Assembly (NCBI RefSeq): GCF_029626265.1
Contig: NZ_JARUBN010000001.1
Span: forward strand, 6,389,001 to 6,453,000
DNA length: 64,000 nucleotides
Direction of reading: 5' to 3'
Origin: Micromonospora sp. WMMD1102
GTDB taxonomy: Bacteria > Actinomycetota > Actinomycetes > Mycobacteriales > Micromonosporaceae
A program made the translations under genes and the position numbers. Positions 22,280 to 30,310 of the stretch are shown piece after piece (position 1 is the first letter of the stretch; the number at the start of each line of letters is the position of its first letter). Under the pieces are notes generated by a model, which did not search any database, was not told the origin of the DNA, and was given only the letters and a program-made list of their open reading frames with translations.

Positions 22280-22759
22280 GTGGCGGGCAGGGGCACACCG
22301 GCGACCGCGCTGCTGACCCGGCAGCGGGTCGCGCACACCCTGCACCCGTACGACGTCGCGCCGGAGACGCCGAACTACGGTGCCGAGGTGGCGGCGGCGC
22401 TCGGCGTACCGCCGGAGCGGGTCTTCAAGTCGCTTGTCGCCACCGTCGACGGGGTGCTGACCGTGGCGGTGGTGCCGGTGACCGGGGAACTCGACCTCAA
22501 GGCACTGGCGGTGGCGGTGGGCGGCAAGCGGGCGACGCTCGCCGACCGGGCACTGGCCGAGCGGACCACCGGCTATGTCCGGGGCGGCATCAGCCCACTC
22601 GGACAGCGCAGGGCGTTGGCCACCGTGCTGGACGCCTCGGCCGAGCGCTTTCCCACCGTCTACGTCTCGGCCGGCCGCCGGGGGCTGCAACTCGAACTCG
22701 CTCCGGCCGACCTGATCCGGCTCACCTCCGCCAGCACCGCGCCGGTCGCCGCACCCTGA
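22280..22759 (+). CDS. ybaK: Cys-tRNA(Pro)/Cys-tRNA(Cys) deacylase, YbaK family
   Basis: A 159-residue trans-editing enzyme that hydrolyses cysteine wrongly attached to tRNA-Pro. The motifs VFKSLVATVDG, the ligand-binding lysine in GGKRATLADRALAERTTGYV, and the signature GGISPLGQ are all present. GTG start directly after the methyltransferase gene, so the two are probably co-transcribed. The end of the gene shows a partial direct repeat that includes the stop codon. Confidence 0.92.
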   Translation: MAGRGTPATALLTRQRVAHTLHPYDVAPETPNYGAEVAAALGVPPERVFKSLVATVDGVLTVAVVPVTGELDLKALAVAVGGKRATLADRALAERTTGYVRGGISPLGQRRALATVLDASAERFPTVYVSAGRRGLQLELAPADLIRLTSASTAPVAAP

Positions 22760-22785
22760 CCCGACGGGTTCCGCACCTGACCCGA
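22751..22785 (+). repeat. Direct repeat containing the ybaK stop
   Basis: GCACCCTGACCCGAC (with the stop TGA at 22757-22759) is followed by GCACCTGACCCGAC starting at 22773, differing by one base deletion. It is a weaker case of the stop-duplicating repeats seen elsewhere in the window. Confidence 0.45.
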
Positions 22786-23169
22786 CCGGCCCCACGCGCC
22801 GGCCCGACGGGCTCCGCACCGCGCTCCGCGCACCGGCCCGCCGGACCCGCAGCCGGGTCGCCATATTTCCGGCTTATTGCCACCGGCCGATGCCGGGATG
22901 TCCCTCACGTTGCTGAATTGTTATTCCCAGCAACAAACTCGTGGCCTCGGTGACCTTGCCCGAACGACTCTCCGCGAAATACGTTGCCGGACACAACAAA
23001 AGTGAGGCGGGGCGGTCGCCGCAGCCCACCTGACCGCCGCCGGGCCGGCACCCGGCGGAGACGCTCGGAGCAGCCCAACGGGGGGAGGCCACCGGGCAGC
23101 ACGGCGACCCGTTCCGGTGTACCACCGCTGAACCCGAGACACCACACCCACCCCGAAAGGACCCGTGCA
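22760..23169 (+). promoter_or_regulatory. Upstream region of the sugar ABC operon with candidate operator
   Basis: About 410 bases without a gene. The AT-richer part holds a perfect inverted repeat GTTGCTG (22909-22915) / CAGCAAC (22928-22934), overlapping a TTGTT...AACAA pair. ROK repressors such as XylR and NagC bind AT-rich inverted repeats, and a ROK gene ends this operon, so this is my candidate operator. No promoter boxes are certain. The rest is GC-rich and shows nothing else. Confidence 0.4.
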
Positions 23170-24261
23170 ATGCGCAGAGGGATCCTCACCATCGCTGCCG
23201 TGGGGCTGCTGACCACGGGCGGGCTCGCCGCCTGCGGCGACGACTCCGGCGACGGCGGCGGTAGCACCGCCGAACCGATGATCGGCGTCATCCTCCCGGA
23301 CAGCGCCTCGTCGGTCCGCTGGGAGACGGCGGACCGGAAGTACCTGGAGGAGGCGTTCAAGGCCGCCGGCGTGAAGTACAAGATCCAGAACGCCCAGGGC
23401 GACAAGGCGCAGTTCCAGACCCTCGCCGACCAGATGATGACCGAGGGCGTCAACGTCCTGATGATCGTCAACCTGGACTCCGGCACCGGCAAGGCGGTCC
23501 TGGACAAGGCCAAGAGCCAGGGCGTGCTCACCATCGACTACGACCGGCTGACCCTGGGCGGCTCGGCCGAGTACTACGTCAGCTTCGACAACGAGGCGGT
23601 CGGCAAGCTCCAGGGCGAGGGCCTGGTCAAGTGCCTGACCGACAAGGGTGCCAAGAACCCGGTCGTCGCCGAGCTGAACGGCTCGGAGACCGACAACAAC
23701 GCCACCCTGTTCAAGAACGGCTACGACAGCATCCTCCAGCCCAAGTACGACGCCAAGGAGTACGTCAAGGGCCCGGACCAGTGGGTGCCCGCCTGGGACA
23801 ACACCCAGGCCGGCACGATCTTCGAGCAGATGATGACCCAGCAGAACGGCAAGATCGACGGCGTACTGGCCGCGAACGACGGGCTGGGCAACGCGGTCAT
23901 CTCCGTGCTCAAGCGGAACAAGCTCAACGGCAAGGTCCCGGTGACCGGCCAGGACGCCAGCGTGCAGGGTCTGCAGAACATCCTCGCCGGTGACCAGTGC
24001 ATGACCGTCTACAAGGCGGTCAAGAAGGAGGCCGACGCCGCCGCCGAACTGGCGATCGCGCTGGCCAAGGGCGAGAAGAAGAGCGCACCCACCACGGTGA
24101 AGGACCCGGAGGGCAACCGGGACGTACCGTCGGTGCTGCTCGAGCCGAAGGCCATCTACAAGGAGAACGTCAAGGACGTCGTCGACGACGGCTACGTCAG
24201 CAAGGCGGAACTCTGCACGGGCGCCTTCGCCGCCGCCTGCGCCGAGGTCGGCCTGGGCTGA
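23170..24261 (+). CDS. Sugar ABC transporter substrate-binding lipoprotein (XylF-like)
   Basis: A 363-residue periplasmic-binding-protein-type lipoprotein: signal peptide with lipobox LAAC (Cys near residue 22), acidic linker, then a type I sugar-binding fold with IGVILPDSASSVRWETADR and a hinge region typical of xylose/ribose binders. It would deliver a monosaccharide to the permease at 25252. The ATG follows GAAAGGACC. Similar to XylF in layout, but the exact sugar cannot be read from sequence. First gene of the operon, followed by a very strong hairpin before the ATPase gene. Confidence 0.9.
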   Translation: MRRGILTIAAVGLLTTGGLAACGDDSGDGGGSTAEPMIGVILPDSASSVRWETADRKYLEEAFKAAGVKYKIQNAQGDKAQFQTLADQMMTEGVNVLMIVNLDSGTGKAVLDKAKSQGVLTIDYDRLTLGGSAEYYVSFDNEAVGKLQGEGLVKCLTDKGAKNPVVAELNGSETDNNATLFKNGYDSILQPKYDAKEYVKGPDQWVPAWDNTQAGTIFEQMMTQQNGKIDGVLAANDGLGNAVISVLKRNKLNGKVPVTGQDASVQGLQNILAGDQCMTVYKAVKKEADAAAELAIALAKGEKKSAPTTVKDPEGNRDVPSVLLEPKAIYKENVKDVVDDGYVSKAELCTGAFAAACAEVGLG

Positions 24262-24294
24262 CCCGAGTACGGCATTGGGCTCGACCGGCCCGCC

Positions 24295-24340
24295 GCGGAC
24301 GCCGCCCGGTACGGAACCATCCGTGCCGGGCGGCGTCCGC
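24295..24340 (+). promoter_or_regulatory. Intra-operon hairpin after the binding-protein gene
   Basis: A 21-bp stem, GCGGACGCCGCCCGG plus six more bases per arm, paired throughout except one T-G, with an ACCA tetraloop. It starts 33 bases after the binding-protein stop and ends 87 bases before the ATPase start. Such hairpins often protect the upstream mRNA from 3' decay or cut read-through, making binding protein more abundant than the membrane parts. Confidence 0.8.
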
Positions 24341-24427
24341 GCCCCGTAGACGACTGGACCGGACCCGTGATCGGTGACCCCGCGATCGGCACCCGCACCC
24401 GGACACCCGCGTAAAGGAGACCAACCC

Positions 24428-25255
24428 GTGTCCGCGACACCCCTGCTGGAACTGCGCGGGATCGACAAGAGCTTCGGTCCCGTCCAGGTCCTCCACGACG
24501 TCGACCTCTCGGTCAACCCCGGTGAGGTGACCGCGCTGGTCGGCGACAACGGCGCCGGCAAGTCGACCCTCGTCAAGTGCGTCGCCGGGATCCACTCGGC
24601 CGACGGCGGCCAGATCCTCTTCGAGGGCCGGCCCGTACAGATCCACAATCCCCGGGACGCCGCCACTCTCGGCATCGAGGTCGTCTACCAGGACCTCGCA
24701 CTCTGCGACAACCTCGACATCGTGCAGAACATGTTCCTCGGCCGGGAGAAGCGCAGCGGCCTCGTGCTGGACGAGCCGACGATGGAACAGATGGCCGCCG
24801 AGACCCTGGCCGGACTCTCCGTGCGGACCGTGAAGTCGCTGCGGCAGCACGTCTCCAGCCTCTCCGGCGGGCAGCGCCAGACCGTGGCGATCGCCAAGGC
24901 GGTGCTCTGGAACAGCCGGCTGGTGATCCTGGACGAGCCGACCGCCGCGCTCGGCGTGGCACAGACCGCCCAGGTGCTCGAACTGGTCCGGCGACTGGCC
25001 GACAACGGCCTCGCCGTCGTGCTCATCTCGCACAACATGAACGACATCTTCGCCGTCTCCGACCAGATCGCCATGCTCTATCTCGGCCAGATGGTCGCGC
25101 AGCTGCGCACCAGCGACGTCACGCACGCCCAGGTGGTCGAGCTGATCACCGCCGGACGCAGCGGCGGCCTCGGGCTGACCGCCGAGAACGGCAACGGCAA
25201 CGGCAGGCACGACACCCCACCCACCGAGACGACGAGTGCAGGAGCCGACATATGA
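24428..25255 (+). CDS. Sugar ABC transporter ATP-binding protein
   Basis: A 275-residue ATPase with one nucleotide-binding domain: Walker A GDNGAGKST, signature LSGGQRQ, Walker B LVILDEPTAAL and the switch histidine in ISHNMND. XylG and RbsA carry two such domains in one chain; this one has a single domain and presumably works as a homodimer, as in the FrcA-type subgroup. GTG start with AAAGGAG upstream. The C-terminus is a short Asn/Gly-rich tail. Its stop overlaps the permease start (ATGA), so translation is coupled. Confidence 0.92.
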   Translation: MSATPLLELRGIDKSFGPVQVLHDVDLSVNPGEVTALVGDNGAGKSTLVKCVAGIHSADGGQILFEGRPVQIHNPRDAATLGIEVVYQDLALCDNLDIVQNMFLGREKRSGLVLDEPTMEQMAAETLAGLSVRTVKSLRQHVSSLSGGQRQTVAIAKAVLWNSRLVILDEPTAALGVAQTAQVLELVRRLADNGLAVVLISHNMNDIFAVSDQIAMLYLGQMVAQLRTSDVTHAQVVELITAGRSGGLGLTAENGNGNGRHDTPPTETTSAGADI

Positions 25256-26517
25256 GCGCCGCCCCCACCACCACCGTGGTGCCGCCGGCCGAGGTGCCGG
25301 GCGCACCGGTGCCCACGGTGGGCAGCCACTTCCGGGACTACCTGGCCCGGGTACGCGGCGGCGACATGGGCGCGCTGCCCGCCGTCCTCGGCCTGATCGT
25401 GCTCTGCGCAGTCTTCACCGCGCTGCGCCCGAACTTCATGACCGAGGGCAACTTCGCCAACCTCTTCACCCAGGGCGCGGCGGTGATGCTGATCGCGATG
25501 GGGCTGGTCTTCGTCCTGCTGCTCGGCGAGATCGACCTCTCGGCCGGCTTCGCCAGCGGGGTCTGCGCGGCCGTACTCGCCCAGCTGGTCACCCTGCGGG
25601 GCTACCCCTGGTGGGTCGCGGTCGCCGCCGCACTCGTCACCGGCGTGGTGATCGGGCTGGTGCTCGGCTTCCTGGTGGCCAAGGTCGGCATCCCCTCCTT
25701 CGTGGTCACCCTCGCCGCCTTCCTCGCCTTCCAGGGCATCGTGCTGCTGCTGATCAAGGGCGGCACCAACGTCTCGGTCCGGGACGACGTGCTGGTGGCG
25801 ATCGCCAACCGGAACATGCCGCCGTGGCTCGGCTGGGCACTGACCCTGCTCGGGGTGGCCGGCTACGCCGTCGTGCAACTGCTGCGGCACCGCAAGCGGA
25901 GCGGGCTCGGGCTGGTCACCGAACCGCTCGCCGTGGTGCTGATCCGGATCGGCGGGCTGGCGGTGATCGCCGGCACGGCGGTGTACCTGCTCAATCAGGA
26001 GCGCAGCCGCAACGCGCTCGTCTCGCTCAAGGGCGTACCCATCGTGGCTCCGATCATCGTGGTGCTGCTGGTCGCGCTCACCTTCGTACTGCAACGCACC
26101 GCTTACGGCCGGCACGTCTACGCGGTCGGCGGCAACCGGGAGGCGGCCCGCCGGGCCGGCATCAACGTGGACCGGATCCGGATCTCCGTCTTCGTGATCT
26201 GCTCCTCGATGGCGGCGATCGGCGGCATCGTGGCGGCCAGCCGGGCCACCTCGGTCGACGCCAACACCGGGGGCAGCAAGGTCCTGCTCTACGCGGTCGG
26301 CGCGGCGGTCATCGGCGGCACCAGCCTCTTCGGCGGCAAGGGCCGGATCGTGGACGCGGTGCTCGGCGGTGCGGTGATCGCGGTCATCGACAACGGCATG
26401 GGCCTGCTCGGCCGCAGCTCCGGCTTCACCTTCGTGGTGACCGGCCTGGTACTGCTGCTCGCGGCCAGTGTGGACGCGCTGTCCCGACGGCGGGCCGCCG
26501 CGACCGGTAACCGATAA
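25252..26517 (+). CDS. Sugar ABC transporter permease (XylH/FrcB-like)
   Basis: A 421-residue inner-membrane protein with about ten hydrophobic helices. The segments IAMGLVFVLLLGEIDLSAG and YAVGGNREAARRAGINVDR are typical of BPD_transp_2 permeases for xylose, ribose or fructose; GGTSLFGGKGR is the cytoplasmic loop that contacts the ATPase. The ATG overlaps the ATPase stop. Longer than ribose permeases because of a mid-protein extension, as in XylH. Confidence 0.92.
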   Translation: MSAAPTTTVVPPAEVPGAPVPTVGSHFRDYLARVRGGDMGALPAVLGLIVLCAVFTALRPNFMTEGNFANLFTQGAAVMLIAMGLVFVLLLGEIDLSAGFASGVCAAVLAQLVTLRGYPWWVAVAAALVTGVVIGLVLGFLVAKVGIPSFVVTLAAFLAFQGIVLLLIKGGTNVSVRDDVLVAIANRNMPPWLGWALTLLGVAGYAVVQLLRHRKRSGLGLVTEPLAVVLIRIGGLAVIAGTAVYLLNQERSRNALVSLKGVPIVAPIIVVLLVALTFVLQRTAYGRHVYAVGGNREAARRAGINVDRIRISVFVICSSMAAIGGIVAASRATSVDANTGGSKVLLYAVGAAVIGGTSLFGGKGRIVDAVLGGAVIAVIDNGMGLLGRSSGFTFVVTGLVLLLAASVDALSRRRAAATGNR

Positions 26518-26525
26518 GGGGCAGC

Positions 26526-27725
26526 ATGCGCGCGGGGCCGAGCCAGGAGGAGATTCGCCGGCAGAATCTCGGCGCGCTGCTGCGGTACGTGCACATCCAC
26601 GGCGCCACCTCCCGGGCGGAGCTGACCACCTCGCTCGGGCTCAACCGCAGCACCATCGGCGCGCTCACCGCCGAACTGGCCGCAGCCGGCCTGGTCAGCG
26701 AACGGGCACCCCGGGAGACCGGGCGGGCCGGACGGCCGTCGCTTGTCGTCCGGCCCGAGTCGGGGCGGGTCTTCGCGTACGCGTACAGCATCGAGGTGGA
26801 CCGGTTGCGGGCCGCCCGGATCGGGCTCGGCGGAAAGGTGCTGGACCGTCGGCAGGCGGAGCGTCCGCCAGGATTGTCCGCTGTGGAGTGTTTGCCGCTG
26901 CTGGCCGGGTTCGTCAAGGAGATGCACCAGGCGGTGCCGGACGGCTCGGTCTACGTCGGCAGCGGCGTGGCGGTCTGCGGCCGGTTGCGCCGCTCGGAGG
27001 AGGCGGCACACCTCCGGCCGGCGAGCACCGCCTGGGCCGGCAGCGGCGAGTTGGACAGGCCGCTGGCCGAGGCGCTCGGCGAGCTGCTGCCGCAGGAGCG
27101 GCCGGTGCTGGTCAGCAACGCCGCCGACGCGAGCGCGGTCGCCGAGCACGCCCGGGGCGCCGCCAGCGGCCACGACGACGTCGTCTACCTGCACCGGGAC
27201 GTCGGGGTCGACGCCGGGATCATCGTCGGTGGGCGGCGGCTGACCGGGCAGGGCGGGTACGCCGGCGAGGTCGGGCACATGGTGGTGAACCCCGGCGGCA
27301 GGCCCTGCGACTGCGGCTCGTACGGCTGCTGGGAGACCGAGATCGGCGAGTACGCGATGCTCCAGGCCGCCGGCCGGAGTGACGCCGCCGGCCGGGAGGC
27401 CGCGCTGCGGGTGGTCGACGCCGCCGCCCGGGGGGACGCGAACGCCCAGGCCGCGATCCGGCAGGTCGGCGACTGGCTCGGTTTCGGCGTGGCGAACCTG
27501 GTCAACATCTTCAACCCCGGTGTGGTCATCTTCGGCGGCACCCTCCGGGACGTCTACCTCGCGGCGGCGGCCCGGGTGCGCAGCCGGCTCAACTCGCTGG
27601 CCCTTCCCACCCCGCGCGAGCAGGTGCGGCTGCGCACCCCGCAGCTCGGCGAGGACGCCGCGCTTGTCGGCGCCGCCGAACTGGCCTTCGAGCACCTGCT
27701 CGCCGACCCCCTCGACGCGGGCTGA
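26526..27725 (+). CDS. ROK family transcriptional regulator
   Basis: A 399-residue regulator: winged-helix HTH at about residues 10-70 (SRAELTTSLGLNRSTIGAL) and a ROK sugar-kinase-like domain with the zinc motif GHMVVNPGGRPCDCGSYGCWE-type (GH...CxCGxxGCxE). It likely represses the ABC operon until the sugar binds. The ATG follows AAGGGGCAGC, eight bases after the permease stop, so it is the last gene of the operon and would regulate itself. Confidence 0.93.
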   Translation: MRAGPSQEEIRRQNLGALLRYVHIHGATSRAELTTSLGLNRSTIGALTAELAAAGLVSERAPRETGRAGRPSLVVRPESGRVFAYAYSIEVDRLRAARIGLGGKVLDRRQAERPPGLSAVECLPLLAGFVKEMHQAVPDGSVYVGSGVAVCGRLRRSEEAAHLRPASTAWAGSGELDRPLAEALGELLPQERPVLVSNAADASAVAEHARGAASGHDDVVYLHRDVGVDAGIIVGGRRLTGQGGYAGEVGHMVVNPGGRPCDCGSYGCWETEIGEYAMLQAAGRSDAAGREAALRVVDAAARGDANAQAAIRQVGDWLGFGVANLVNIFNPGVVIFGGTLRDVYLAAAARVRSRLNSLALPTPREQVRLRTPQLGEDAALVGAAELAFEHLLADPLDAG

Positions 27726-27746
27726 GGCGGGCGTACGCTGTCCGGC

Positions 27747-28052
27747 GTGGACGGGGAACTGCGCGCCTCCGACGTCGACCGGCAACGGGTCGTCGCCGAC
27801 CTGCAACGGCACACCGAGCAGGGGCGGTTGAGCCTGGACGAGTTCTCCGAGCGGGTCGGCGCGGTCTGGTCCGCGCGTACCCTCGGCGAGCTGGCCACCG
27901 TCGTCCGGGACCTGCCGGCGGCGCCGGAGACCGCCGCCGGGTCGGCCGGTGCCGGCGGCGGCGCCGGAAGCCGGCGGGAACTGCTTGTCGTCTTCGCGGT
28001 GGCCGTGGCCACCCTGCTGCTGCTGGCGGTCTTCATGGCGGTCACCCGCTGA
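27747..28052 (+). CDS. DUF1707 SHOCT-like domain membrane protein
   Basis: A 101-residue protein. DUF1707 at the N-terminus (ELRASDVDRQRVVADLQRH followed by GRLSLDEFSERV) and one C-terminal transmembrane helix. Function unknown; the domain is common in actinobacteria, often fused to membrane segments. GTG start 21 bases after the ROK gene. Its last 11 bases overlap the end of the convergent MFS gene. Confidence 0.85.
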   Translation: MDGELRASDVDRQRVVADLQRHTEQGRLSLDEFSERVGAVWSARTLGELATVVRDLPAAPETAAGSAGAGGGAGSRRELLVVFAVAVATLLLLAVFMAVTR

Positions 28053-29376
28053 CCGGCGCCGCCGCCGGCGCCGGCTCGGCCGTGGCCGGCGGGGCCGGTG
28101 GCCGGTCGAGTTCGCGCCAGACCGGCATCACGAACGGCAGCAGCGTCACCAGCAGGTACGCCGTCCCGAAGACCAGGCAGGCCACCGGCAGCCGCAGCTC
28201 CTGCACGGCCAGCCCGGCGAGCAGCCCGCCCAGCGGGATGCCGGCCCAGGCCGCCGCGTGCACCAGCCCGAGCACCCGGGCCCGGAGCTGCTGCGGGATC
28301 CGCTCGAAGCTGACCGCGCCGAGGATCGGGTTGACCGCCGCGATGGAGACCCCGGCGACGAACGAGACCAGATAGACCGCCCAGAGCCGGTCCAGCACGG
28401 CGAGGGCGACGAACCGGGGCGCCCCGGCGAGCAGGAAGCCGACGGCGAAGACGGCGAACCGGGGCACCCGGTCGGCCACGAGCGTGAAGACCACGTTGCC
28501 GAGTACCGCACCCAGCGCGAAACTCGCGCTGAGCAGGCCGAGCGCGGTCGGCGACCGGACCACCTCGCTGGCCCAGACCGGCGCGAGCACCGAGGTGTAC
28601 GCCGCGTCGGCCAGGTTGGTGACCAGCAGCATCAGCACGATGCCGTGTACGAGTCGGTCCCGCCGCAGATAGCGCAGACCGGCCCGGAGCGCGACCAGGT
28701 AGGGCTCCCGCTCCGGTGTCGGGGACGGCGGGGCGGACTCCGTCGCGGCTGCGGTGCCGGGGAGCGTCTTCGGCACGGTGAGGGCCAGCAGCACCGCCCC
28801 GGCCAGGAAGGTCCCCGCGTCGAGGAGCAGCACCAGCGGGGCGTCGAGTACGGCGATCAGCAGCCCGGCCAGCGGCGCACCGAGCAGCGTGCCGAGCCGG
28901 CTGAGCCCGTCGTGGATGCTCGTCGCCCGGGTGATCGACATGTCCGCCGCCGCCACCGTCTCCGGGAACACCACCCGCTTGGCGGTGTCGCCGAACCCGC
29001 GCAGCAGCCCGACGACCGCGACCAGGCCGACGAGCGTGCCGAAGGAGAGCCGGTCGGCCAGGTGCAGCAGCGGGACGCCGGCCAGCGCCGCCGCGCTGCC
29101 GACGTCGGCCAGCACGCTGGTGCGGCGGGCGCCGATCCGGTCGATCAGCGGCCCGCCGAGCGCGCAGGCGAGCACGTACGGCAGCATCTCGCCGAACGCG
29201 ACCACCCCGGTCCGGGCGGCGCTGCCGGTGATTACCAGGGTGAACCAGGGCAGTGCGACCATGCTCATCCGGCTGCCGACCAGGGAGATCCACTCGGCGA
29301 CCAGCAGCCCGACCAGTGGCCGACGCTCCCGGCCCGTCAGTCCGCTCCCGCCGACTGGCCGGCGCTCCCGGTCCAT
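28042..29376 (-). CDS. MFS transporter, drug/siderophore-exporter-like
   Basis: A 444-residue, 12-helix exporter-type protein of the MFS_3 kind (LVAEWISLVGSRMSMVALPW and a PLIDRIGARR loop between helices 2 and 3). Substrate unknown. The ATG shares one base with the stop of the ArsR gene upstream (TGATG), so the two are translated together and the regulator most likely controls this pump. The N-terminus contains a repeated RERRP segment due to a 39-bp tandem duplication that spans the gene junction. Confidence 0.9.
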   Translation of the reverse strand: MDRERRPVGGSGLTGRERRPLVGLLVAEWISLVGSRMSMVALPWFTLVITGSAARTGVVAFGEMLPYVLACALGGPLIDRIGARRTSVLADVGSAAALAGVPLLHLADRLSFGTLVGLVAVVGLLRGFGDTAKRVVFPETVAAADMSITRATSIHDGLSRLGTLLGAPLAGLLIAVLDAPLVLLLDAGTFLAGAVLLALTVPKTLPGTAAATESAPPSPTPEREPYLVALRAGLRYLRRDRLVHGIVLMLLVTNLADAAYTSVLAPVWASEVVRSPTALGLLSASFALGAVLGNVVFTLVADRVPRFAVFAVGFLLAGAPRFVALAVLDRLWAVYLVSFVAGVSIAAVNPILGAVSFERIPQQLRARVLGLVHAAAWAGIPLGGLLAGLAVQELRLPVACLVFGTAYLLVTLLPFVMPVWRELDRPPAPPATAEPAPAAAPVSG

Positions 29377-29402
29377 CAGGCCGCTCCCGCCGACTTGCCG
29401 CC
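29325..29402 (-). repeat. 39-bp tandem duplication at the arsR/MFS junction
   Basis: Two 39-bp units (29325-29363 and 29364-29402) differ at five positions. The second contains the overlapping arsR stop and MFS start; the first is in frame inside the MFS gene and adds a second copy of the peptide. Confidence 0.8.
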
Positions 29403-30002
29403 GCTCTCCGGTGGCGTGCCCGCCCCCGGGCTGTCGTCGCCGGTCCGGACGAAGGACATCAGCTGCGCCTGCACCATGAACGGCTCGGCGTCCTCCGGCG
29501 CCGTCACGCCCGGCTCGTCCCGCCGGTAGCGGCCGACCAGGTCGTGCAGGCCGGCGGAGAACTCCCGCGCCTCGGCCGGGGTGAGCCGGAGCTGCCAGTT
29601 GCTCAGGGTGGACACGTCACTCCACTCCTCCGGCAGCCGGGGCAGCTCGTTCAGCCACCGGTCGACCCGCTCGGCGTAGAGCGCGGCGACGGCGCGCAGG
29701 TACGTCTCGACCTCCGGCAGCGCGTCCCGGCCCACCTCGCGGTCCAGCCGGGTGTTCCGGTGCACGGCCCGCCACCACCGCTCCCGGCCGGCGCCACGCC
29801 CCGACTCCTCGACCACGAAGCCGTACTGAGCGAGTTGTCGCAGGTGGTAGCTGGTGGCACCGGTCGACTGGCCGAGCCGTTCGGCGAGCAGGGTGGCGGT
29901 GGCGGGACCGTGCTCGCGCAGCGCGTTGAGCATCCGCACCCGCAGCGGGTGGGCGAGGCCGCGCAGCGAGGTGGCACTCAGCCGAACTTCATCCCTAGAC
30001 AT
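29376..30002 (-). CDS. ArsR-type winged-helix regulator
   Basis: A 208-residue protein: winged helix at about residues 8-90 (LRGLAHPLRVRMLNALREHG; STGATSYHLRQLAQYGFV) and a C-terminal helical domain that may bind ligand. No metal-binding cysteines, so it probably responds to a small molecule. The ATG at 30002 lies almost at the predicted transcription start, suggesting a leaderless mRNA, and the promoter coincides with a perfect palindrome, so it should repress itself and the MFS pump. Confidence 0.9.
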   Translation of the reverse strand: MSRDEVRLSATSLRGLAHPLRVRMLNALREHGPATATLLAERLGQSTGATSYHLRQLAQYGFVVEESGRGAGRERWWRAVHRNTRLDREVGRDALPEVETYLRAVAALYAERVDRWLNELPRLPEEWSDVSTLSNWQLRLTPAEAREFSAGLHDLVGRYRRDEPGVTAPEDAEPFMVQAQLMSFVRTGDDSPGAGTPPESGGKSAGAA

Positions 30003-30009
30003 GTTTGCA

Positions 30010-30042
30010 ACGCTAGTCTTGCAAAGCTTCCTTTGCAAGACT
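30010..30042 (-). promoter_or_regulatory. arsR-MFS promoter with overlapping operator
   Basis: AGTCTTGCAAAG (30015-30026), CTTC, CTTTGCAAGACT (30031-30042) is a perfect 12-bp inverted repeat. On the minus strand TTGCAA (30033-30038) can be the -35 box and TAGCGT (30010-30015) the -10 box with a 17-base spacer, placing the start site at or next to the ATG at 30002. A further TTTGCAA lies at 30004-30010. Confidence 0.8.
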
Positions 30043-30084
30043 GGACGGGTCCGAGGTGACGCCCCGCCCGGCCAGAGGCTTCCG

Positions 30085-30110
30085 CCCGGCCGGAGGCTCC
30101 GCCGGCCGGG
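30085..30110 (-). terminator. Possible terminator downstream of the ABC exporter operon
   Basis: CCCGGCCGG and CCGGCCGGG arms with an eight-base loop, about 190 bases after the exporter stop and before the arsR promoter. No T-run. Confidence 0.4.
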
Positions 30111-30125
30111 CCAGGTTCGTTGCGG

Positions 30126-30216
30126 AGACTGTCGAGCTGGGTGCACAGACGGGGCACGGGCAGCGCGGAGATTGGGTGGGGCTAGCTGGGTGTCAGACGG
30201 GGCAGCTCGACAGTCT
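30126..30216. repeat. Perfect 14-bp inverted repeat with 63-base spacer
   Basis: AGACTGTCGAGCTG (30126-30139) pairs with CAGCTCGACAGTCT (30203-30216). Inside, CAGACGGGGCA occurs twice as a direct repeat. The region between arsR and the exporter operon has no gene. Could be a structured RNA or a two-site operator. Confidence 0.5.
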
Positions 30217-30258
30217 GCACGTCGGACTACCTGTCAGCCGGGCGGTCAGAACGCTGAC

Positions 30259-30310
30259 GGTCGGAGCGTCGGGGAGTCAGCTCCGGTCGGAGCGCCCGGG
30301 GGTCAGCTCC
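30259..30310 (-). repeat. 26-bp tandem duplication containing the exporter stop
   Basis: Units 30259-30284 and 30285-30310 differ at three positions; the stop TGA (minus strand, 30303-30305) lies in the second and is copied in the first at 30277-30279. Confidence 0.8.

Noticed and set aside
22984..23169. Extended N-terminus of the sugar-binding protein
   Set aside because: The region upstream of the ATG at 23170 lacks coding character and would bury the lipoprotein signal.
28042..28052. Overlap of DUF1707 and MFS genes as evidence of misannotation
   Set aside because: Both reading frames are well supported; an 11-base convergent overlap is common in compact genomes.
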